Of a DNA stretch of 64,000 bases, positions 56,054 to 64,000 are shown in pieces. Below the pieces are notes generated by a model that was not told where the DNA came from, made no database searches, and was given only the letters and a program-made list of their open reading frames with translations. Both the position numbers and the translations under genes were made by a program. This DNA is from Loripinus fragilis (Eukaryota > Mollusca > Bivalvia > Lucinida > Lucinidae): the NCBI GenBank assembly GCA_964019695.1, contig OZ026520.1, positions 91,516,913 through 91,580,912 of the forward strand, read 5' to 3'. Each line of letters begins with the position of its first letter. Within the stretch, counting starts at the first letter, position 1.

Positions 56054-57332
56054 TAGATTCCATTATCCCATCCTTTGTACATTTGAGCCTTAGAAATTTT
56101 CGCAGTCAAGACTACCTCATTGAGTAAAGTCTTGCTTTTATTTTTCGCCTTTTTCGTTTTTAGGGCCCCTACATGTCAACAGGATGTGTGCTTACTTTGC
56201 AACTTAAACTCTGCCGCACTGTCTTTCTTCCCTTGAGTCTTTAAGAGAAGAATTTATTTTACCCTTTGAGTGCTACTTGATTTTAGAGCTACTTGCTTTT
56301 ACTCTAGTATACTAGTCTCTTAACCCCCTATTTAACCTTTTTATAGAGATAAAACTTTTAAATAATTTTGTTTTCTTTTTAACACAAGTTTATTTTCAGT
56401 CTTACAATGTATATATATGTTTATAATATTACTTTGCATGCTCTGTGATATATTCTATGTTTGTTCTCTTTAAATTTGTTTGTCGAAGTAAAAGCCCTAC
56501 AGGGCTTATGTTACTTGTTATATGTATATTCGACGTAAAATAAATCTTCTATGTCTATGTCTATGTCTATCACCCAATATACGACCAACGAAGGCTCAGG
56601 CGCAGCTGCGCACCTAGAAGCTTCACCATTTGCAAATATTTACCGCCAGTCACGACGATTGTCACCTACTCACCTCTTCTATCACTTTTTTTTCAAAATA
56701 AGCCCTCATAAGGCACCACATAATGGGGCATCTGGAATGGAGTGCACTATTGGCCTCTGACAACCCAAAAAAAGTCATCACCAAAACTATTTGTTTCATA
56801 CCCATTACGCTCGCAAAATGAGAATGAAATATTGAAAAAATGAGATTAAGCACGTGCAATGAAACAATCCAGCCTCCTGAAAAATGGCACAATGTTTCTA
56901 CTGGGGGCCGAGTTTGTCAGGGGCCGAGATGTCCCAGAATCATGATTGATGATTGTGAATGGATCTGTTTGACTGCTTTGCACGGTTTAGGTAGCGCCTA
57001 AGTTCATATTAGCCTCCTCCTGTGTGGAACTTTGTCAAAGGCCTTAGCAAAATTACTCGCCATGACTAGCATCAGTATCAGAGGCAGTGCACACTCACTC
57101 AGCTACGACACTTCCTGTAAGAAGTACATAGATCTCTGCCGATAATGTTTGTGAGGGCGAGAGGCAGCATATAGATAGATACTTCCACTTCTATACGCTA
57201 GGCTTATATTTGTTCTTCAACTTTTCCAAACTTTTGACAAGTTTTGACATTTGATGATTTGTGACATTGGATGACCTTAGAAAGTATATCCCTCCTAAGA
57301 ATGAAAAAAAAGAAAGACGCATATTTCTTAAC

Positions 57333-57447
57333 CTGGTTCATTATCCTTGCCTTGGCGTCTCCTGCGCCGAATAAGATATATCATAAATGCCAGGCCAAGC
57401 AGCAATGCTGAACTTGCGGCCACAGTCACAAGACGTGACGGAGCCAT
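57333..57447 (-). CDS. ARMC10-like, exon 1 (membrane anchor)
   Basis: ATG at 57447-57445 in context aaaaATGG; donor CCAG|GTTAAG at 57332. It codes residues 1-38: MAPSRLVTVAASSALLLGLA, then FMIYLIRRRRRQGKDNEP, with a split codon at the end. Residues about 8-26 form one hydrophobic helix followed by five Arg, a signal-anchor typical of ARMC10/ARMCX proteins at the outer mitochondrial membrane. The exon leaves at phase 1, matching exon 2 across a 16.3 kb intron. It was found by its agreement of phase, donor and family-typical anchor; the long intron keeps confidence below that of exons 3-6. Confidence 0.78.
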
Positions 57448-57625
57448 TTTTTATCGTCTGCAATGTCGTAAAATTAGGCAGATATATAAATTAAAACATG
57501 TCTTCATAACTAAGAGTTATGTTTCGAGATAAAGTATAACATTGTAATTGTACAAGTTTGAATAAGAAATCTTAATTTTTGAGTATTGTGAGCATGTCGT
57601 TCTCGATGGATATAGCTAAACACCG
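57448..57625 (-). promoter_or_regulatory. Presumed 5' UTR and promoter of the ARMC10-like gene
   Basis: About 180 bp, AT-rich, between the start codon and a Penelope-like fragment. No TATA box at a fitting place or CpG cluster is obvious. Position is the only evidence. Confidence 0.3.
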
Positions 57626-57629
57626 AAAT

Positions 57630-57805
57630 AAGTAAGAAAGAAGGCAAAGATCAGGAATCGATACAATCAATTACCACACCTGACCCAGGATACCAGTTGG
57701 AAAGTAACAAACTCATAATTAGACATCACAAACGAGAGCCAAGAGGCCAGCCCTTTCCCCGCAGGTGTGACCACAAGGCATCAATAAACAAGTCTGCACA
57801 GGCAC
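57630..57805 (-). mobile_element. Penelope-like element, 3' tail fragment
   Basis: Shares ggcaaagatcaggaatcgat, cacacctgacccaggatacc and cacaaacgagagccaagagg with the tails of the copies at 58228 and 61543. Confidence 0.75.
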
Positions 57806-57842
57806 AATACTCAAAGAATCGACCCATTGTCAAAAATCTAAC

Positions 57843-58125
57843 ATCTAACCGCCTCAATAGCTCAGTTTGTAGAGCGTCCTCTTTCCGAGTGGGAGGTTGT
57901 GGGTTGAATCCCACGGCCACATAATACCAAACGTGTAAAAATTGTACTAGCACCTCACTTGCTGACACTCGCATAAAAGGGCCAAAAGGGGTTGTGCTAG
58001 GAAGATAGAGTAAGGCAGGTAAGTATCTGTTAAAGATATTGTTATGTCACAGAATAACTTGTGAGCTAATGTTGTCTGCTACCTTATAAGCGACGTTAAA
58101 TAAGTCTTCTTTATCTGTATGTTTT
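57843..58125 (+). mobile_element. tRNA-derived SINE, family S3
   Basis: The head cctcaatagctcagtttgta (A box) and gtgggttgaatcccacggcc (B box) are well kept. The body follows with gttaaagatattgttatgtc and a 3' end gcgacgttaaataag. The head alone resembles a tRNA, but it continues into the body without a 3' trailer, so I call a SINE rather than a tRNA gene. Confidence 0.7.
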
Positions 58126-58227
58126 ATTTTTATCTAACAATAGGTGGCATGACTATTCATAGTAACCTATCTGCTGATTTGAGCATTGTGGTTGCATGCG
58201 ACATGCTTGTTTACCGACAGCGTCATC

Positions 58228-59930
58228 AAAGTAAGTAAGGTTGCAAAGATCAGGAATCGATACAATCAAGTACCACACCTGACCCAGGATACCAATGGGA
58301 AAGTGACAAACTCACATAAGACACCACAAACGAGAGCCAAGAGGTCAGCCCTTTCCCAGCAGGTGACCACGAAGCACATATAAACAGACGCACACAAAAC
58401 ATAGCAAACACAAAACAGAACAAAAATATAAAAGATCCACAAAAGAAGTACCGCCTTGGAACGGTCAGTAAAATATTTTACTGGAGGGCTTAAACCGGTT
58501 TAACGGCGCCAACCTCACCCTTAATTCTGATGTGGATCAAGACACATAGATATTTGGTTTGCATGAAAGACCCCTAACTTATCAATGCATCATCTCCTAA
58601 AACATATAAATCAAGATATAACAAGGAGATAAAGCAAGGATAAGGACTCAACAGTAAATTAAACTGAATACCGGAGCAAAAGAAATCCAACAGGTAAACC
58701 CCGGTGGGCCCGACAAACAGCCAAAGCATCAGGCCCCTACCATCTCATCAATAGATAAGTCTTTAAGTCGGAACCATCATAGAGTCTGAAGTCCGACCCA
58801 CCGGCGTGCAATTAAAGAGGAAAGCAAAGTTGCCAACTGTGATTGGGTTGACTACCAAGCATGCAGTCTGTTGCAATACATTAATGTTATAGCCAATCTT
58901 TTTATAATGGGAAATTATTTTAATGAACTGCGCTGAAAAATTATTAGAGCCAACAATCTTCTTCAACTTATACACCAAGTCACCATAGAAATCAGGTTCC
59001 GAAAGTCCTTGGCGCAAGAGAGATTTAAGTCCAACTTGGAATTTAGAAATCAAATCAAAGTATCGTCTATAAAATTTTGAAAATGTTTTGCGAAGTTTAT
59101 GATACCGATAGCCCTGTTTAAGAAGTTTCTGAGTTAACAATTTATTGCGAGTGTTGAAGTCAGAAACATAGCTAGATGCTCTAGCAAAACGAATGAGTTG
59201 AGAGATATACACTCCATAGGATGTAGAACGAGGAACATCACCATCTAAAAATGGGAAATTGACAATTTCAAAATCAAAGTCGTCACGTTTATCATAAATT
59301 TTGGTAGAACCAAACCATTAGAAATTGACAAATGCAAGTCTAAAAATGCGGCTTCGGTATCAGAGGCATTGGCTTTATTAAGTTGGAGCTCTGAAGGGTA
59401 TATTTGACTAACCATATTTTCAAAATAAACATTATTAATATTTAAAATATCGTCCAAATATCTGGAAGTAGTGTTAAACGCATCAATAACATCAGCCTGC
59501 TTATCATCAGAAAGAGACATCATAAAGTCCCTTTCATAACAAAACAGGAATAAATCTGCAACCAGGGGAGCACAATTAGTGCCCATAGGAATCCCAACTA
59601 CTTGTCTATAGAGCTTGGTGCCAAATCGAATAAAAATGTTGTCCAACAAAAAGGTCAGCGCATCACATACATTTTGACACGACCATGCATGATATTTTTT
59701 AGATTTTTCTGAAGTAAAAAATGCATTTCTGTCACTACATGCAAGGTAAGGAGAGCCTTCCCTCTGGAAGGTTCTTTCAATAAGATCAATAAGTTTATCT
59801 TTAATTAAATTATGAGGTAAAGTAGTGTAAAGAGTAGAAAAATCATAAGTAGACAAACTGGTCGCATTGAAATCATGTGATTTGCCGGAATGGTTGATTT
59901 AACTTGTTATCAATCTGCATCATCACACGT
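58228..59930 (-). mobile_element. Penelope-like retroelement, near-complete RT and 3' region
   Basis: On the - strand it has, in order, a reverse transcriptase (59880-59245), the thumb and C-terminal tail (59244-58763) and about 530 bp of 3' non-coding sequence. The 5' end is lost near 59930, where a stop and a frame change occur. The tail phrases identify four other fragments in the window. Confidence 0.8.
58763..59880 (-). pseudogene. Penelope-like reverse transcriptase, one frameshift
   Basis: Motif A reads STYDFSTLYTTLPH and motif B VVGIPMGTNCAPLVADLFLF. Motif C is SRYLDDILNI with both catalytic Asp present. Then comes DTEAAFLDLHLSISNG, where a 1-nt lesion near 59310 shifts frame. The thumb resumes as GVYISQLIRFARASSYVSDF and YRYHKLRKTFSKFYRR. 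The tail ends VGRTSDSMMVPT and a stop. These are hallmarks of Penelope-like elements. No GIY-YIG endonuclease follows the RT; the tail is too short to hold one. Confidence 0.82.
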
Positions 59931-59934
59931 CACT

Positions 59935-60425
59935 GAAACCATTTATTTGACCTGGTCATGTGGGCAATGTTTCAAAATATTTTTTAGTGTAAAAATCTTA
60001 TCATTGTACCGCTAAATACTGTAATACCAATCATTGTTATTGTTTAGCTACCAAGGGTTACTTAGTGTTTTGTGTAATGCACACCACGTTTTGACACAAA
60101 CCGGACTTTTCAGTTGTGATGTGCCTTAGCAGACAGGTTGTTTCTTTGAGTATCATGCATGCCCAGACAATGCACATTGTCTGCGCAGGTGCAGTATAGA
60201 TTGGTTCCCCTCGTTCGTAAAGCTCTACTTCCGTTCCGCTACTTCCTATACATTGTTTGTGCTTCAACAACAGCAGAATCTTGGGCAAAGATTTGGATCC
60301 AGTCAAATGCATTTAAGTGCCCCAGTGGCTTTGGCTGCTGTCCGTTCTAAGGTTGTGGTTCTGTTGTTGATTATTCTTTGTTGATTGTTTCTCCCATTGT
60401 GGGATTCTGCAATTATTCTATGTTT
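59935..60425. other. No gene seen
   Basis: Unassigned sequence between Penelope-like and type R repeats. Confidence 0.35.
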
Positions 60426-60429
60426 TGTT

Positions 60430-61210
60430 GTGCGTTACTTTGTGTCCATTCTAGTTTTGCAATCATCTCGATGGGAAGAGAGAGATGGTTGCTTTGCTTT
60501 GTTTGTCTTCCTGGTGTCTTGTGGTTGTTGTGAGGCTCTTCCTCACGATGCCATGGGTTTGTCTACAGTTTGTGATTGTGGTATTTTCTGATCATACTCA
60601 CTTACTATTTTGGGTCCTCACAGAAAGCAGAATACCACTAAAAAGTAAGTTTGTGTGATCAGGAAAAAACACAATTACACACTGCAGACCAACCCACAGC
60701 ACCGTGGGGAGAAGATGGTGCAAGTGGGGATGAGAGTGGTTGCAATTTCCAGTGGTTTATATGAACAGACTCATTAAATAGAAAGTTACATGTAGTAAAG
60801 CCCCCCCCCCCCCACACACACACACATTGAACTACTTTCACCGGCGTCACTGCGTTGTGGTCCTTGAGCAAGACACATTTATCCTAGCTTAGTACTGGTT
60901 AAACCCAGGAAGAACCGTCCCGCATAACTGAAAGATTGTTGAGTGGACGTAAAGAATCAAATCAAACAAACAAAACACAGTGAACTAGGTTTCTTCCTCG
61001 CGGTGCCACGGGGTTGTCTGCAGTTTGTGATTGTAGTATTTCCTGATCATACTCACTTACTATTTTCTGTCCGTTCTAAGGCAGTGATTCTGTATTTGTT
61101 TATTCATTGTTTGTTGTTGTCCCCATTGTATGTGGGGTTTTGAATTTGAACTTTTAGTGCAGTACTTAGTATCCTTTCTAGTTTTGTATTCATCTTGCTT
61201 AGGAAGACAA
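60430..61210. repeat. Dispersed repeat type R with a truncated SINE S1
   Basis: Type R copies at about 60430-60790 and 60990-61210 (tctacagtttgtgattgtgg, gatcatactcacttactatt). Between them, 60834-60965 is an S1 SINE in + orientation lacking its tRNA head (gtccttgagcaagacacatt to gtggacgtaaagaatcaaat). A C/CA run is at 60799-60829. Confidence 0.55.
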
Positions 61211-61262
61211 AGCTGGTAAGTTTTCTTTGATTATGTTCTTGCTTTCATGTGGCTGTTAGTGT

Positions 61263-61263
<1 letters not shown>

Positions 61264-61361
<98 letters not shown>
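61264..61361. repeat. (CTAT)n microsatellite
   Basis: About 24 perfect CTAT units, then ctctatgtatctc. Plus-strand Tyr/Leu/Ser frames here are artefacts. Confidence 0.95.
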
Positions 61362-61542
61362 CTATGTATCTCTTTATATGGCATACACCCTCAAATATGT
61401 ATTGCGTGCTGGGTTCCCATGACATGCATTAAAAGTTTAAAACACAGCTGACAGGAGGAATGAATTAAAAGTGCATGGTGTTAGTGTATTGTATAGAAAG
61501 AAGGTAAGGTGAAGATAAAAACGGCAGTATTGCATGGTTTGG

Positions 61543-62319
61543 ACTTTCGGAACCTGATTTCTATGGTGACTTGGTGTATAAATTGAAGAAGATTGTTGGC
61601 TCTAATAATTTTTCAGCGCAGTTCATTAAAATAATTTCCCATTATAAAAAGATTGGCTATAACATTAATGTATTGCAACAGACTGCATGCTTGGTAGTCA
61701 ACCCAATCACGGTTGGCAACTTTGCTTTTCTCTTTAATTGCACGCCGGTGGGTCGGACTTCAGACTCTATGATGGTTCCGACATAAAGACTTATCTATTG
61801 ATGAGATGGTAGGGGCCTGATGCTTTGGCTGTTTGTCGGGCCCACCGGGGTTTACCTGTTGGATTTCTTTTGCTCCGGTATTCAGTTTAATTTACTGTTG
61901 AGTCCTTATCCTTGCTTTATCTCCTTGTTAAATCTTGATTTATATGTTTTAGGAGATGATGCATTGATAAGTTAGGGGTCTTTCATGCAAACCAAATATC
62001 TATGTGTCTTGATCCACATCTGAATTAAGGGTGAGGTTGGCGCCGTTAAACCGGTTTAAGCCCTCCAGTAAAATATTTTACTGACCGTTCCAAGGCGGTA
62101 CTTCTTTTGTGGATCTTTTATGTTTTTGTTCTGTCTTGTGTTTGCTATGTCTGTGCGCGTCTGTTTATATGTGCTTTGTGGTCACCTGCTGGGAAAGGGC
62201 TGACCTCTTGGCTCTCGTTTGTGGTGTCTTCTGTGAGTTTGTCACTTTCCCATTGGTATCCTGGGTCAGGTGTGGTACTTGATTGTATCGATTCCTGATC
62301 TTTGCACCTTTACTTACTT
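61543..62319 (+). mobile_element. Penelope-like element, 5'-truncated copy, inverted to 58228
   Basis: Starts abruptly at ggactttcggaacctgattt and runs through the C-terminal tail (71 codons identical to the - strand copy) and the whole 3' region to cctgatctttgcacctttac. With the copy at 58228-59003 it forms an inverted pair about 2.5 kb apart. Confidence 0.82.
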
Positions 62320-62445
62320 GGAGTGGCACACCTGACAGACAGCTTATTTGAAGCTAATAAGATCAGTCAGGGTTGCGACAGATGCTGGAAGACTGTTCCA
62401 CTGAACGACTGTAAGAAGATAAAATGAGTAAATGGTTATTTTGAC

Positions 62446-63012
62446 AATATGGTAAGTCAAATATACCCTTCAGAGCTCCAACTTAATAAAGCTAATACAT
62501 CTGATACCGAAGCCACGTTTTTAGACTTGCATTTGTCCATTTCTAATGATATTGTTGCTACCAAAATCTATGATGAACGTGACTATGTGGATTTTGAAAT
62601 TGTCAATTTCCCATTTTTAGATGGTGATATTCCTCGCTCTACATCCCATGGAGTCTATATCTCTCAACTCATTCGTTTTGCTAAGACATAAGACGTAAGA
62701 CATAAGACAAATTTTATCAAAAGATGTTAGAGCATCTAGCCATGTTGCTGACTTCAACACTCACAATAAATTGTTAACTCAGAAACTTCTTAAACAAGGC
62801 TATCGGTACCATAAACTTTGCAAAACCTTTTCTAAATTTTATCAAAGATACTATGATTTGATCTAAATTCCAAGTTGGACTTAAATCTCTCTTGCACCAA
62901 CGACTTTGGGTACCTGAGTTCTATGGTGACTTGGTGTATAAATTGAAGAAGATTGTTGGCTCTAATAATTTTTCAGCGCAGTTTATTAAAACAATATCCC
63001 ATTATAACAAGA
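62446..63012 (+). pseudogene. Second Penelope-like fragment, with internal rearrangement
   Basis: Begins DNMVSQIYPSELQLNKA, continues through LDLHLSISNDIV and the thumb (GVYISQLIRFAKT), where a gacgtaagacataagac insertion breaks the frame. It resumes at gttgctgacttcaacactca and ends in the region homologous to YGDLVYKLKKIVGSNNFSAQ. It keeps the frame that is shifted at 59310 in the - strand copy. Confidence 0.8.
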
Positions 63013-63089
63013 AATGTCACAGTTACGTGATGAATGCCCCCAAAGGAATTGGTCTAGCACAAGACGCATATGAGGAAAGTTATTTGTAA

Positions 63090-64000
63090 TAAAGAAGGTA
63101 TGCTCCAGTTATGAAAAGCCTAGAAATTAGGTCAGAAGTCAATGTCAAGATCAAAGTAACCCAAAATGGTATGCATAACTCCCCCATCCTTAGAGGTATC
63201 CACACACCAAATTTGGGATTACTACCTCTATTATTATAAGCAATATGCTCCAGACACGATAATTCCAGTAACTATGTCATAGGTCACGGTCACAGTGACC
63301 TAAATGGTCTGTGACATACCACCATCCAAAGATGCATCCATACACCAAATTTTGGATTCCTTCCTCAAATAATATAGGAGATATGCTCTTGACACGATAA
63401 TTCTAGAAAATAGGTCAAGGTCAGAGTGACCCAAAAATTGGTACATGACACGCTGCCATCCCAAGATGCAACGATACACCTAATTTGGGATTCCTAGTTA
63501 AAATAATAAGGGAGATATGCTCCGGACATGATTATTCTAAAACTAGGTCAAAGGTCAAGGTCACAGGCACATCAAAATGGTACGTGACACTATGTCATTC
63601 CAAGATGCATTCACAAACCAATTTTGGTATTCCTACCTCAAATAATATGATATATGCTCCGGACATGATTATTCTAAAGACTAGGTCAGGTCGGGTTGAA
63701 AGTCACAGTGTCCCATAAATAGTACATGGCATTCCACCATCCCAAGATGCATCAACACACCGACTTTGGTATTCATATCTCTCATGATACAGGAGATATG
63801 CTCTGGACACGATTGTTATAAAAACTAGGTCAAATGTCAAGGTCACAGTAACTCGAAAATGGTAGTGACTCTCTGTCATCCTAAAATGCATTCAGACACC
63901 AAATTTCGAATTCCGACCTCAAAGAATATAGGATATATGCACCAGACTCAATGCAATTTCTAGAAACTAGGTCAGAGGTCGAGGTCACAGTTACCAAAGG
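63090..64000. repeat. Tandem repeat, about 140-bp unit, runs off the right edge
   Basis: Unit starts (tatgctcc or tatgctct, with one tatgcacc) at 63099, 63244, 63382, 63516, 63653, 63797 and 63936, so periods are 134-145 bp. Each unit has ctaggtcaaaggtcaaggtc, a cagtgaccca-like phrase and accaaatttgggattcc-like sequence. The units are well diverged from each other. No frame stays open. Confidence 0.85.

Larger units (their letters stand above)
54895..56572 (+). mobile_element. CR1-like non-LTR retrotransposon, 5'-truncated
   Basis: It starts inside the reverse transcriptase reading frame, has a stop at 55690 and an AT-rich 3' UTR. It ends in aaataaatcttctatg and a short TCTATG repeat (56547-56570), the 3' style of CR1/L2 clades. 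The UTR is interrupted by a family A element (55781-56053). Confidence 0.75.
54734..56935. mobile_element. Element with ctcggcccct subterminal repeats
   Basis: The left end ctgggcatctcggccccta and the right end (inverted) ctgggacatctcggcccct agree for about 33 bp, including a second acaaactcggcccc. The left side has three such direct repeats. Without the CR1-like copy inside it, the element would be about 0.5 kb. The target duplication is unclear. Confidence 0.65.

Noticed and set aside
55781..56093. Glycine-rich or proline-rich proteins across the G run
   Set aside because: The frames exist only because of a 53-base homopolymer inside a mobile element.
57843..57925. A functional tRNA gene
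   Set aside because: A and B boxes are present, but the sequence continues into a SINE body and ends in gcgacgttaaataa. The other tRNA-like heads (12720, 14470, 22660, 49530) are likewise parts of repeated elements.
61786..62320. Hammerhead ribozyme in the Penelope-like 3' region
   Set aside because: Such elements can carry one, so I looked for CTGANGA, GAAA and a cleavage triplet in order. Only isolated near-matches (ttgatgag, cctgatgc) occur, without pairing stems.

Overview
The window is animal nuclear DNA: AT-rich, with split genes, GT/AG introns of 3 to 16 kb, tRNA-derived SINEs, Penelope-like and CR1-like retroelements and very many short inverted-repeat elements. The repeat families (hairpins built on gatcagactgc / gcagtctgatc, and tails with tttacgtcc and ggacgggtcttcctggg) suggest a bivalve mollusc, probably a heteroconch clam or mussel. 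That assignment is inference; nothing here names the species.

Two conserved genes are present and converge. On the + strand, 835-4640 holds the last two exons of rabenosyn-5 (RBSN), an endosomal Rab4/Rab5 effector; the rest lies left of the window. On the - strand, 57447-20002 holds a complete six-exon armadillo-repeat gene of the ARMC10 / Arm_2 family. Its exons join in frame (phases 1,1,0,0,0) into a 472-residue protein with an N-terminal membrane anchor.

Layout: 1-834 duplicated repeats; 835-4640 RBSN end; 4641-20001 intergenic, almost wholly inverted-repeat elements, SINEs and tandem repeats; 20002-57447 ARMC10-like gene; 57448-64000 upstream flank with Penelope-like copies, SINEs and a tandem array running off the right edge. 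ARMC10-like introns: intron 5 (20290-23031), intron 4 (23281-23697), intron 3 (23863-38779, holding a 4.6 kb AT-rich inverted-repeat element and a 5.5 kb minisatellite), intron 2 (39049-40672), intron 1 (41006-57332).

The most unusual object is the minisatellite at about 33350-38839. Its 86-bp unit is a copy of the exon 3 / intron 3 junction: 60 nt of coding sequence (20 codons) plus 26 nt of intron, so about 55 copies each repeat a 5' splice site. The same gene has a 120-bp tandem duplication of its last 3' splice site, and mobile elements a few bases from other splice sites.

Short inverted-repeat families are given letters A-K here. Boundaries, copy counts and family assignments were read by eye and are approximate unless target-site duplications are given.
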